The notes: a model not told the origin generated them from the letters alone. A DNA stretch of 8,344 nucleotides from Pseudobdellovibrionaceae bacterium (GCA_014376325.1 JACMRP010000158.1:1-8344); one strand, 5' to 3'; counted from the first letter of the stretch, positions 1 through 7,020 are shown. Numbers and translations are program-made.

Positions 1-777
1 ACGAAGGTGAAAAAGAATGTCGAAGGCATCGACATCGTGATTTGTTTGGATATTTCAGACAGTATGTTGATCGAAGACATGAAACCGTCCAATCGCCTTG
101 AAGCCGCGAAAGAAACCATCCGTCAGTTTATCGAAAAGCGCTCTTCTGACCGCATTGGTTTAGTCGTCTTTGCCGGAGAAAGTTTTACGCTGGTTCCTTT
201 GACCTTGGATTACCAACTGATCCTCGAACGCGTTAAAGAAATCACGACCGCCGCCAGCGCAAACATCAAAGACGGAACCGCGATCGGCGTAGCCCTTGCT
301 AATGCGGCCGGCCGGCTAAAAGACTCTACCGCAAAAAGTCGCATCATGATCTTCATGACGGACGGAGAAAATAATAGCGGCACGATCGATCCAGAGACCG
401 CTCTAGAAATCGCGAAGGGCTACGGTCTAAAAATCTATTCGATCGGCATCGGCAAAGACGGACCCACCAAAATTCCGATTTACCAACGCGACATCTTTGG
501 TAACAAAGTAAAAACGTATCAGCCATTTGACAGCACCGTTAACGACGATTTGCTCGGCCGAATGGCCAAAGAAACGGGTGGCAAGTACTTCCGGGCTTCT
601 AAAGAGGATTCACTTCAAGGAATTTTCCGCGACATCGATTCCCTTGAAAAAACCAAAGTGGACGTCAATAAATTCACCCGCTATACAGAAAAATTTCCGC
701 CGTTCTTGCGGGCCTCTATGATTTGCTACGTGTTAGCTTTGCTGCTGGGCTTAACGATCTTGCGGAGGACTCCGTAA
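1..777 (+). CDS. batA: BatA, von Willebrand A domain membrane protein (5' partial)
   Basis: This is the C-terminal part of a BatA-type VWA protein. The frame is open from base 1 and the first visible residues are already the strand leading into the VWA core. The GTG at base 7 is therefore not a credible start, and the N-terminal membrane spans lie upstream of the window. Counting from base 1, the MIDAS metal site is complete: D17-x-S19-x-S21, T93 (DGTAIG) and D121 (MTDGENN). A family-typical stretch follows (KIYSIGIGKDG, then a TGGKYFRA motif near 192-199), and a C-terminal membrane span lies at about 238-252 before a short basic end. BatA proteins are inner-membrane partners of BatB with the VWA domain on the periplasmic side, and are usually genetically linked to a MoxR AAA+ ATPase. 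The TAA stop overlaps the batB ATG by one base, so the two are translationally coupled. Family assignment is strong. The 'aerotolerance' role is family-derived and disputed, since work in Leptospira did not support an oxidative-stress function. Confidence 0.93.
   Translation, partial: TKVKKNVEGIDIVICLDISDSMLIEDMKPSNRLEAAKETIRQFIEKRSSDRIGLVVFAGESFTLVPLTLDYQLILERVKEITTAASANIKDGTAIGVALANAAGRLKDSTAKSRIMIFMTDGENNSGTIDPETALEIAKGYGLKIYSIGIGKDGPTKIPIYQRDIFGNKVKTYQPFDSTVNDDLLGRMAKETGGKYFRASKEDSLQGIFRDIDSLEKTKVDVNKFTRYTEKFPPFLRASMICYVLALLLGLTILRRTP
764..768 (+). promoter_or_regulatory. Shine-Dalgarno site that fixes the batB start
   Basis: A GGAGG sits inside the last codons of batA, 8 bases before the ATG at 777. 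This perfect site decides for ATG 777 over the upstream in-frame ATG at 723, whose extra residues are merely batA coding sequence read in another frame. Confidence 0.85.
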
Positions 778-1838
778 TGAGATTTGATTCGCCGGTTGCT
801 TTCTATTTTCTTTGGATCATTCCGCTGCTGTGGATAGTGGTTTTTGCCGTTAATAAGTATTCGAAGAAAAAAATGGCAAAAGTTGTGGGCGCCCGGCTGT
901 ATCCGTTTTTAACGAGTTCGATCTCGGTCAAAAAGCGCCGCGCCAAAAAAATTCTTCAAAGTTTTGTGATTTTGTTTTTTGCGATTGCGCTAGCCCGTCC
1001 GCAGATGGGTCAGAGCATGCAAGAGATTAAATCCGAAGGGGTCGAGATCATGTTGGTCGTCGACGTTTCGGACAGCATGCTGGCCGAAGACGTACGCCCC
1101 AGCCGACTCGAACAAGCAAAGACCGACTTAAGCCGATTGCTGGATCGCATTCCGGGGAACCGGGTTGGCGTGATTGCCTTTGCTGGATCGGCCGCGATTT
1201 TATCGCCGCTATCAAATGACCCCAACGCCACGAAAATGTATTTAGAATCACTGAGCACCACTTCGGTCAGCAGTCAGGGGACCAGCTTCGAAGAAGCGCT
1301 TAGCTTAGCCGCCGATTCCTTTAAACGCGGCGGAGTCGGTACGGACGATACCTCAAAAGTGACGCGGGTTATTTTGATCGCTTCGGACGGTGAAGATCAC
1401 GAACCGGGTGCGGTCGAGGCCGCAAAAAAACTAACCGACCAAGGCATCCGGGTTTTCACGGTCGCATACGGAACGGAAAAGGGCGCGCCGATTCCGATGA
1501 AAGACGGAATGGGATTTTGGAAGTCGAATAAAAAAGATCGCTCAGGACAGACGGTCATCACGACGGTCAAGGGCGATGCGCTACGGTCATTGGCCAGTGC
1601 CGGGCAAGGAAGTTTTTACTTCGCAACACCTGGCGGGGATTATATCAAGAATGTTGCCGATGATTTTGCGACGCTCGAAAAAACCGAGTTTGAAGCCAAG
1701 ATGGCCGTTCAGTACGAAGAACACTTTCAGTGGTTCTTGTTTACTGGAATTATTTTGGCTTTGTTAGAATTATTTTTGGGTGAACGACGCAACGGATTCC
1801 GTTTATGGAAAGGCCGTTACGAGGTGCCACCAGCATGA
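777..1838 (+). CDS. batB: BatB, von Willebrand A domain membrane protein
   Basis: A 353-residue BatB-type protein. Residues 8-25 form the first membrane span, a basic loop (VKKRRAKK, 51-58) precedes a second span at about 59-73, and the conserved ARPQMG follows at 73-78. The VWA domain occupies about 88-300 and has all MIDAS residues: D96-x-S98-x-S100, T169 (QGTS) and D204 (ASDGED). A third span at about 318-335 ends in a short basic tail. The layout of two N-terminal spans, a VWA domain and one C-terminal span is the family's usual one, with the VWA domain in the periplasm. BatA and BatB are expected to pair or bind shared partners through their metal sites. The start is ATG 777, overlapping the batA stop (TAATG) and backed by the GGAGG at 764-768. 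The TGA stop overlaps the batC ATG (ATGA). A MoxR/VWA envelope chaperone-like role is family inference; the client is unknown. Confidence 0.95.
   Translation: MRFDSPVAFYFLWIIPLLWIVVFAVNKYSKKKMAKVVGARLYPFLTSSISVKKRRAKKILQSFVILFFAIALARPQMGQSMQEIKSEGVEIMLVVDVSDSMLAEDVRPSRLEQAKTDLSRLLDRIPGNRVGVIAFAGSAAILSPLSNDPNATKMYLESLSTTSVSSQGTSFEEALSLAADSFKRGGVGTDDTSKVTRVILIASDGEDHEPGAVEAAKKLTDQGIRVFTVAYGTEKGAPIPMKDGMGFWKSNKKDRSGQTVITTVKGDALRSLASAGQGSFYFATPGGDYIKNVADDFATLEKTEFEAKMAVQYEEHFQWFLFTGIILALLELFLGERRNGFRLWKGRYEVPPA
1821..1826 (+). promoter_or_regulatory. Shine-Dalgarno site for batC
   Basis: GAGGTG lies 8 bases upstream of the ATG at 1835, inside the 3' end of batB. It supports the start at 1835, with ATGA overlap, rather than the in-frame ATG at 1805, which has no such site and would place ten residues ahead of an otherwise well-formed N-terminal membrane anchor. 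Confidence 0.7.
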
Positions 1839-2704
1839 GAAAAATAATCTGGATATCTTTAATCCTCTTCATGATGTCACTGTCCGTGCTGTTCTTAGGA
1901 TGGAGCGGACTTCTAAAACCCATGAAGCTAAATACGGAGCAGATTGGCTCTTCGTTTCCGCACCTGCGCAGTCTGGTTTTGAATCGTAAGGGCAACGCAA
2001 TGTTCTTAGTGCAAAATTACGGCGCCGCCTTTGACAGTTACGTGCAGACGCTCGAGTACGATCCATTTTCGGCCGAAACGCATTTGGATCTGGGGTTGAC
2101 CTACGAATTGCAGCAGCAAATGGACAAAGCTCCGCTGTCTTACGAAAATGCCTACAAGTTTGCGAAGAACGATGATCTGCGCTTCATGTCTTTATTTAAT
2201 TTGGCGCAGCTTCAGGGCAAAGCTAAAAAAGTCGACGAAGCGATAGATTTGTACCAGAAGTCTTTAACGATTCGTCCAGATTCGCTCGAGGCAAAGACCA
2301 ATATCGAATTGTTGATCCAGTCGCAGCAGCAACAGGGAAAAAACGGCGACAAAAAAGATGATCAGAAAAAAGACGACAAAGAAAACAAGGACGATAAAAA
2401 AGACGACAAAAAAGACGGCAAGGATCCCAAGGACGACAAAGATAAAAAAGACGGTAAAGACGGGGACAAAGACCCTAAAGATCCTAAAGACGACAAAAAA
2501 GACCCGAAAGACGGCAAAGATAAAAACGAAGATAAAAAATATGGCGGCAATCCTAAGCCGCAACCTAAAAAATTCGACAGCAAAGATCTCTCGGAAGGCG
2601 ATGTTAAAAAAATCCTTCAGGAGCTCAAACAGCAAGAGCAAAAAATCCGCGCCGAGTTCAATCGTAAAGAAGTGAAGGAGCAACCCCGTGACAAAGATTG
2701 GTAA
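1835..2704 (+). CDS. batC: BatC, TPR protein with lysine/aspartate-rich tail
   Basis: A 289-residue protein. Residues 1-25 are a basic start followed by one hydrophobic segment (ISLILFMMSLSVLFLGW), which could be an uncleaved signal anchor. Residues 48-155 hold about three tetratricopeptide repeats, the last two clearest (LRFMSLFNLAQLQGKAKKVDEA, then the IDLYQKSLTIRPDS end). TPRs bind other proteins, here presumably BatA, BatB or BatD. Residues 171-230 are extreme low complexity with 24 Lys and 24 Asp out of 60. Residues 251-275 form a likely amphipathic helix (LSEGDVKKILQELKQQEQK), and the protein ends in KDW, as many BatC homologues do. This TPR, charged-linker and terminal-helix layout is typical of BatC, although the length and purity of the K/D tract stand out. 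The gene starts by ATGA overlap with batB and shares 17 bases with batD. Placement in the periplasm is inferred from the anchor and its neighbours. Confidence 0.9.
   Translation: MRKIIWISLILFMMSLSVLFLGWSGLLKPMKLNTEQIGSSFPHLRSLVLNRKGNAMFLVQNYGAAFDSYVQTLEYDPFSAETHLDLGLTYELQQQMDKAPLSYENAYKFAKNDDLRFMSLFNLAQLQGKAKKVDEAIDLYQKSLTIRPDSLEAKTNIELLIQSQQQQGKNGDKKDDQKKDDKENKDDKKDDKKDGKDPKDDKDKKDGKDGDKDPKDPKDDKKDPKDGKDKNEDKKYGGNPKPQPKKFDSKDLSEGDVKKILQELKQQEQKIRAEFNRKEVKEQPRDKDW
2345..2524 (+). repeat. Low-complexity purine-rich tract encoding the BatC K/D linker
   Basis: About 180 bases built almost wholly from AAA/AAG and GAC/GAT codons, with occasional Gly and Pro, on a strongly purine-biased coding strand. 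Imperfect internal copies are visible. An exact 18-base repeat occurs at 2399-2416 and 2486-2503, 87 bases (29 codons) apart, so both copies are in frame. The tract could expand or contract by slippage or recombination without breaking the reading frame whenever a multiple of three is involved. Confidence 0.85.
2674..2680 (+). promoter_or_regulatory. Shine-Dalgarno site that fixes the GTG start of batD
   Basis: GAAGGAG lies 7 bases before the GTG at 2688, inside the end of batC. The strong site, followed at once by a good signal peptide, supports this non-ATG start. Confidence 0.85.
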
Positions 2705-4754
2705 CTTTCTGAGTGTCCTCGCGATAACGACGACTTTAGTTTCTGTGGCGTCGTCGGTGGCGACCGCAAAGGTTTCGGCCCAGGCAACGGTTGATCGTAA
2801 CGAAATGGCTATCGGTGACTCTTTTACGCTGACCGTGTCGGTGGCGTCTGATGGATCGTTTGATTCGCAAGAACCGCGTGCTCCGGACCTGCAAGGTTTT
2901 GAATTGCTGAATAGCTGGCAATCCAGTTCGACTTCGCAACGTTTGGTTCAGGGCGCGAACGGTATGGAATTCGAAGTGCAACGCCGCAAGGAATATAATT
3001 ATTTACTCTCGCCGCGCAAGGCAGGGACTTACAGTGTCGGCGCGTTCGAAGTGAATGTGGATGGCAAGGTGTATAATACGCAACCGATCACAATTTCGGT
3101 TGGCGAAGCGGGAACCGCGCGTCCGCAAGGTCGCTCGCGCGCAAGGCCCCGTCCGGCGCAACCGCAAATGCCCGGCGGCTGGCCCGGCATGGATTCTTTC
3201 GAAGAGATCGACAAGGCCGAAGAGGAATTGTTCAACCAACTTCTGCAGCGCCAAGGCGGCGGCGGCGGCGGGCACCCGCAAGGTGGCGGGGGCAATCAGG
3301 GGCAGGGCAATATGGGCGGCATGGCCGGCGGCACGGGCCGACCTTACGTTGAACCGCAATTCCGTTCGCTTCCGAAAGATCCGAACGCGGCTTTTTTTAT
3401 TCAGGTCGAAGTCGATAAACTCGACGTGTACGAAGGCGAACAAGTTACCGTCAGTTGGTATATCTACACCCGCGGACAAATGGAAACATTGGATCGTCTG
3501 AAGTTTCCTGACCTAAGAGGTTTTTGGAAAGAGATCATCGAAGAAGTTCCGTCGATCCAGTTCACGGACGAAGTGGTCAACGGAGTTGCGTATCATAAGG
3601 CTTTGTTAGCTTCGCACGCCCTGTTTCCGATTCGGGCCGGCACTTCCTTCGTCGACGAATACAAAATTAAATCCCGCGTGCGCTTACCGAATCAAAATTT
3701 TGGCGGTTTCGGCTTCGGAAAATCCTATGAATACACCAAAAGTTCAGACCGCGTAAAAATCAACGTGAAGCCATTGCCGTCCGAAGGCCGCCCGAATAAT
3801 TTTTCGGGCGCGGTGGGACAGTTCGACGTGCAATCGAGTACCGAAAATCAGGCGGTACCGGTCAATCAGCCCTTCTCGCTGAAAGTGCGCTTTGAAGGCA
3901 CGGGCAATGCAAAACTGATTGAGCTTCCTGCAATCGATTGGCCAAAAACGCTTGAAGTTTACGATACCAAATCAGATTCGAAGTTTTTTAAGAACGGCCG
4001 CTCATACAAAGAGTTTGAAATTTTACTGATCCCGCGCGAACAAGGCGATTTAAAAATCCCGGCAATCGGCGTCAGCATGTTTGATCCCGCGACAAAAAAA
4101 TACTACAGCCGCGCGACTCAAGAAATAAACTTAAAGGTCGAAGCAAACGCCAACGCGCCCAGCGGGAACAACGTCAAAATGGCCGATCCAGGCAAAATCA
4201 CCGCGCCCGCAAAATCAGTTTCGCGTGGGGACGTATTGCCAGAGTTATTGCTAAGCTACGACAAGCCAAGCGCAATGCAAGTCGCGACCGAGCCCGGCTT
4301 TTGGGTCGGCGTCTACGCCTTCGTATTTTTGTTTTTAGGCTGGCGGTCAAAAGTCGAACTGTGTTGGGGACGTCGTCGACAAAATCTGCGTGAAATCATC
4401 GCGAAACGTTACAAAAAATTAGACCCGCTCGCGAAAAAGAATGACTACCGCGCCGTCGGTGCCGAGATGACTAACATCTTTAATTTAGTCTTAGGCACGA
4501 TCTCTGGGCAAGAGGCCTCTGGTTTAGAATTGGAACGCATGCTCGAACGCATCCCCCCGAGCTTGCGACGCGAATACGGTGAAGTGCTTCGTAAACAGTA
4601 CGAAGTTTTTCAGGTGATGAGCTTCGCTCCAGAAAATATGTTGGGTGTTTACAAAGAGGAAGCGACCGTACGTAAAGAAGTTGAATCGGCAAAAAGTCTG
4701 TTACAGAAGCTGATCAATTCAAATCCGGAACAGGACGAAACGCAGAAGTCCTAA
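2688..4754 (+). CDS. batD: BatD, exported oxygen-tolerance family protein
   Basis: A 688-residue BatD-type protein. Residues 1-27 are a signal peptide (basic MTK, hydrophobic core LSVLAITTTLVSVASSVATA). Residues 30-140 form a first beta-sandwich-like region (family pattern VSVASDGSF, then PDLQGFELLN and SPRKAGTYSVG). Residues 145-165 are rich in Arg and Pro, and 189-216 are a Gly-rich linker. Residues 225-365 and about 370-485 look like two more beta domains (for example VYEGEQVTVSWYIYTRGQ and VPVNQPFSLKVRFEGTGN). One membrane span lies at about 537-552, followed by a roughly 135-residue basic, helical tail that should be cytoplasmic. BatD normally follows BatA-C and is thought to be the periplasmic scaffold of the Bat complex. 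The GTG start overlaps batC by 17 bases and has an excellent Shine-Dalgarno site. Its last 36 bases are antisense to the convergent glycosyltransferase gene. Family call is firm; molecular function is unknown. Confidence 0.93.
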   Translation: MTKIGNFLSVLAITTTLVSVASSVATAKVSAQATVDRNEMAIGDSFTLTVSVASDGSFDSQEPRAPDLQGFELLNSWQSSSTSQRLVQGANGMEFEVQRRKEYNYLLSPRKAGTYSVGAFEVNVDGKVYNTQPITISVGEAGTARPQGRSRARPRPAQPQMPGGWPGMDSFEEIDKAEEELFNQLLQRQGGGGGGHPQGGGGNQGQGNMGGMAGGTGRPYVEPQFRSLPKDPNAAFFIQVEVDKLDVYEGEQVTVSWYIYTRGQMETLDRLKFPDLRGFWKEIIEEVPSIQFTDEVVNGVAYHKALLASHALFPIRAGTSFVDEYKIKSRVRLPNQNFGGFGFGKSYEYTKSSDRVKINVKPLPSEGRPNNFSGAVGQFDVQSSTENQAVPVNQPFSLKVRFEGTGNAKLIELPAIDWPKTLEVYDTKSDSKFFKNGRSYKEFEILLIPREQGDLKIPAIGVSMFDPATKKYYSRATQEINLKVEANANAPSGNNVKMADPGKITAPAKSVSRGDVLPELLLSYDKPSAMQVATEPGFWVGVYAFVFLFLGWRSKVELCWGRRRQNLREIIAKRYKKLDPLAKKNDYRAVGAEMTNIFNLVLGTISGQEASGLELERMLERIPPSLRREYGEVLRKQYEVFQVMSFAPENMLGVYKEEATVRKEVESAKSLLQKLINSNPEQDETQKS

Positions 4755-5432
4755 GATCTCCGTCAGGGCAGGCGCGCCGGATGAATTTTTTGAAGACATT
4801 CTAGATCCCGCATAAAGTGGGATTTCCACGCCGGTCAGATTTTTTTTCTGAACCAGGCGCTGAATTTCTGGCGTCAGGTGCCAACCGATCGCCGCGATGT
4901 CGGGCTTCAGCATTTCAAATGTGGATTTTTTCAGAGCAAAGACCGGACAGAACGGATCTTCGAACTTCCAGTTCGTCTTGTCGTGAATAATTCCGTTAAA
5001 AAAACTTTCCGTCTTATTTAAGTGAACATCGTACTTCGTATTTTCGAGTTTCTTTTTCTTCTGCGTGCGATCACCGAATACCGCATCCGTCGCGGGATCT
5101 GCGAAAAATACTTGAAGGATTTTAAAACACTCACTCAGCGGAATTGCCAGTTCGATTTCAGACGCGATCAAGTATTCTCCGCGAGCTTCCGCAAATAGCG
5201 CAACGAGGTTCTTGGCTTTCGCATTCGCATTTTTGATAGGGACCACTCGGAAATTTGCGGGGAGTTCGGGTAAAATCCTACTTCGCGGTGCGGCCAACAA
5301 AACTTCGTACTGAATCGGAAATTTCGCAAAGAACGAGCTAACGTCGGCCGCAAACTCTAATAATTGCCCCGAATCCGCCAGCGACGGAATGCAAAGGGAC
5401 ATCTGGATCGCGGCTTCAGTGGATTCGGACAT
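4719..5432 (-). CDS. GT2-like glycosyltransferase, polyprenyl-phosphate sugar synthase type, atypical E-x-E
   Basis: A 237-residue protein with a reduced GT-A fold and no obvious membrane span. Residues 10-50 read as the first nucleotide-binding beta-alpha-beta unit (MSLCIPSLAD, then YEVLLAAP). Residues 72-95 match the family stretch 'K..AL..G...A.G.y....D.D' but read SEIE at 91-94, so the metal-binding D-x-D is replaced by E92-I93-E94. GDR (120-122), GWHLTPEI (183-190) and EIPL (203-206) align with the GsR, 'GW..d.E' and 'EiPv' motifs of DPM1/ALG5-like enzymes, which put a sugar from a nucleotide donor onto polyprenyl phosphate. The start at 5432 is backed by a GAAGGAA site; the internal Met11 is the alternative. 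The gene diverges from an Agl23-like gene, which supports a lipid-linked-sugar role. The activity is inferred and the E-x-E could mean altered or lost catalysis. Confidence 0.65.
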   Translation of the reverse strand: MSESTEAAIQMSLCIPSLADSGQLLEFAADVSSFFAKFPIQYEVLLAAPRSRILPELPANFRVVPIKNANAKAKNLVALFAEARGEYLIASEIELAIPLSECFKILQVFFADPATDAVFGDRTQKKKKLENTKYDVHLNKTESFFNGIIHDKTNWKFEDPFCPVFALKKSTFEMLKPDIAAIGWHLTPEIQRLVQKKNLTGVEIPLYAGSRMSSKNSSGAPALTEILGLLRFVLFRI

Positions 5433-5475
5433 TTTTTATTTTCCTTCGTGCGGTCTTTGCTTCTAGAATAACCGC
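5433..5475. promoter_or_regulatory. Divergent promoter region, overlapping -10 elements, possible leaderless start on the right
   Basis: This 43-base gap is the only true intergenic stretch. On the + strand TAGAAT at 5464-5469 matches five of six bases of the -10 consensus. Its usual start point would fall at about 5476, the A of the Agl23-like ATG, and no Shine-Dalgarno sequence precedes that ATG. On the - strand the same bases read TATTCT (5465-5470, four of six), which would give an mRNA leader of about 25 bases for the glycosyltransferase. The -35 elements are poor on both strands (TTCCTT at 5441-5446, 17-base spacer, for the + strand). This is inferred from consensus only. Confidence 0.4.
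5441..5447 (-). promoter_or_regulatory. Shine-Dalgarno site for the - strand glycosyltransferase
   Basis: On the - strand the sequence reads GAAGGAA, its core ending about 9 bases before the ATG whose first base is 5432. It supports that start over the internal Met11. Confidence 0.65.
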
Positions 5476-7020
5476 ATGAAGGATCTCATAAAGTCTAAAG
5501 AAAGTCGCCTGTGGATGTTGGCGAGCGCGATATTCGTGCTCGTTGCATGTTTCTTGCGTTTTGTCTTGCTGGACAACAAGCCTATCCACTTCGACGAAAG
5601 CATCAATATGTGGTTCGTGAAGCGCATTTGGGAAGAGGGATTTTTTACGTACGATCCCACAAACTATCACGGGCCTTTGTATTTTTATTTGGTCCACATG
5701 ATCCAAATATTTACCGGTTACGATTTTTTAAGCACCCGGTGGGTCGCCAGCATCTTTTCGGTGCTGACGTTGGTCATTTTGTGGTGGGGACCCGTCGCGC
5801 AACGAAGGGCTTTCCGCTGGGCCGCCGTGTTTTTGTTAATTAGTCCCGCGATGGCTTTTTACGGACGGTCGGGAATTCACGAATCCACCTTCGTTTTTTT
5901 TCAGGTCTTAGGATTTTTAGCGTTTCATTATTGGGCTGCGGGCGATTTTAAAAAATTCTGGTGGACATTCGTCGCCTCAATGCTCGGCATGATGGCACTC
6001 AAAGAAACCTTTGTGATATTAATGATCGCATTTGTGCCGGCGGCGGGACTTGCCTGGTTGCTAAATCGAAAATCTTTTCGATGGTCGACCGAATATGGAA
6101 AGCTAAAGGAAACGTTGCTGTCCGAAGGCGTGAAGACGCCGCTGATATTCATGTTGCTCTTGTTTGTCGGTCTGTTCACGGGTTTCGGCGGAAACCCGAA
6201 GGGCATCGTCGACTTTTTTGTGGCCCTGATGCCTTGGCTGAAAACCGGGGTCAATGGCGCCGGTCATAATAAGCCTTTCTTGCATTGGGCAGAGCTTATG
6301 TACAAAAATGAATTCGCGATCGTTGCCGGCTTCGTTGTAGCGCTCGTTTTTGCATTTCGGTCTAAATGGATTTTGTTTTACGCGACCTTCGCGCTTGCAA
6401 ACTTTGTGATTTATTCTTTGATCCCTTACAAAACTCCGTGGTGCATCATCACGATTCTTTGGCCGTTCGCGGTGCTCGCCGGATTCGGGATGAAGGCACT
6501 GCTTGAGCACACTTCAAAATCGACGGTCGTTGAAAGTTTAAAGATCGGTGTCCTTGTTGGCGTGGCCGTCCTGTTTTCCGGTGGCTATTCGATCATACAC
6601 AAAATTCAGTACAACGATCCGATCGACATGGATCATCCTTACGTTTACGTGAATTCCACTTACCAGATGAAAGAGTTCATCAGTAAAATACAGAGCGTGG
6701 TCCTTAAGAATCCGTTGCTGCGTGAAAAGGTCATTCAGATCGGAGCGGAAGAGTCTTGGCCGTTCCCGGTCGTGTTTTACAAATTTTTTACGCTAAAATA
6801 TGAAAAGTACGATGTTTTGACCGCGCCCGACGGAGTGCTTTACATCGTCGATCCCAAAGATCAGGAATTTTTCGAAAGCAAACTCGGCGAACGAAAAAAT
6901 GATTTTAAGAATTTTCTTTTAGAAACCAGGCAAGGTCGAGCGAAAACTTTGGTCTACGTCCAAGCGGACTTGTTTGGCGGACTGTTTTCTTGGCCGCTTT
7001 CGAAAATCGGGGAGTTATGA
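5476..7020 (+). CDS. Agl23-family (TIGR03663-like) multi-spanning GT-C-type glycosyltransferase
   Basis: A 514-residue integral membrane protein with about ten or eleven hydrophobic segments between 15 and 370, then a soluble tail (about 380-514) probably on the periplasmic side. Family motifs run in order: HFDES (38-42), the first-loop acidic motif of GT-C enzymes; YDPTNYHGP (59-67), very characteristic of Agl23; FYGRSGIHES (128-137); GHNKPFLHWAEL (263-273); YKTPWC (318-323); HPYVYVNS (387-394); and ESWPFPVVFY (426-435). GT-C enzymes take sugars from polyprenyl-phosphate donors on the outer face of the membrane, with the loop Asp/Glu (here D40, E41) as the likely catalytic acidic residues. 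'Agl23' is a name taken from association with archaeal glycosylation loci; bacterial members have no established substrate. No Shine-Dalgarno site is seen at ATG 5476, consistent with a leaderless mRNA. Its TGA overlaps the next gene's start. Family call is strong; donor and acceptor are unknown. Confidence 0.85.
   Translation: MKDLIKSKESRLWMLASAIFVLVACFLRFVLLDNKPIHFDESINMWFVKRIWEEGFFTYDPTNYHGPLYFYLVHMIQIFTGYDFLSTRWVASIFSVLTLVILWWGPVAQRRAFRWAAVFLLISPAMAFYGRSGIHESTFVFFQVLGFLAFHYWAAGDFKKFWWTFVASMLGMMALKETFVILMIAFVPAAGLAWLLNRKSFRWSTEYGKLKETLLSEGVKTPLIFMLLLFVGLFTGFGGNPKGIVDFFVALMPWLKTGVNGAGHNKPFLHWAELMYKNEFAIVAGFVVALVFAFRSKWILFYATFALANFVIYSLIPYKTPWCIITILWPFAVLAGFGMKALLEHTSKSTVVESLKIGVLVGVAVLFSGGYSIIHKIQYNDPIDMDHPYVYVNSTYQMKEFISKIQSVVLKNPLLREKVIQIGAEESWPFPVVFYKFFTLKYEKYDVLTAPDGVLYIVDPKDQEFFESKLGERKNDFKNFLLETRQGRAKTLVYVQADLFGGLFSWPLSKIGEL
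7009..7014 (+). promoter_or_regulatory. Shine-Dalgarno site favouring the second of two tandem ATGs
   Basis: GGGGAG ends 2 bases before the ATG at 7017 but 5 bases before the in-frame ATG at 7020. The second spacing is workable and the first is too tight, so 7020 (TGATG overlap with the Agl23-like stop) is preferred. The two choices differ by one residue. Confidence 0.6.

Noticed and set aside
723..776. Upstream ATG extending BatB by 18 residues.
   Set aside because: The extension only reads batA sequence in another frame. ATG 777 has an ideal GGAGG site and starts directly at the usual BatB N-terminus.
2345..2420. A-runs (AAAAAAG) as a dnaX-like programmed -1 frameshift site.
   Set aside because: In the batC frame they are read AAA-AAA-G and not A-AAA-AAG, and batC continues into its conserved C-terminal helix and KDW end without any shift.
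2435..2475. Asp-rich segment with D-x-D-x-x-D-G spacing, resembling a calcium-binding loop.
   Set aside because: The pattern arises from K/D low complexity; there are no flanking helices or hydrophobic positions of an EF-hand or dockerin.
2358..2675. Lys/Thr-rich + strand frame inside batC.
   Set aside because: It is a +1-frame shadow of the low-complexity tract, kept open by its restricted codon set, and has no ribosome site.
2264..2683. Long - strand frame opposite batC with strings of Phe, Val and Leu that looks like a membrane protein.
   Set aside because: It is the exact antisense of the Lys/Asp codon tract (AAA/GAC read backwards gives TTT/GTC). There is no start signal and the overlapping batC is well supported.
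3003..3479. A 158-residue - strand frame opposite batD.
   Set aside because: Arg/Ala-rich composition mirrors the GC-rich linker on the other strand; it has no domain pattern and batD is certain here.
4805..4823. Hairpin ATCCCGC-ATAAA-GTGGGAT, about 50 bases after the batD stop, as a terminator.
   Set aside because: The stem is 7 bp with a G-U pair and is followed by only two T residues. It lies inside the - strand glycosyltransferase gene, so chance is as likely.
6103..6510. A 135-residue - strand frame opposite the Agl23-like gene.
   Set aside because: It is hydrophilic, with no recognisable motif, and lies fully within a gene whose family motifs flank it on both sides.
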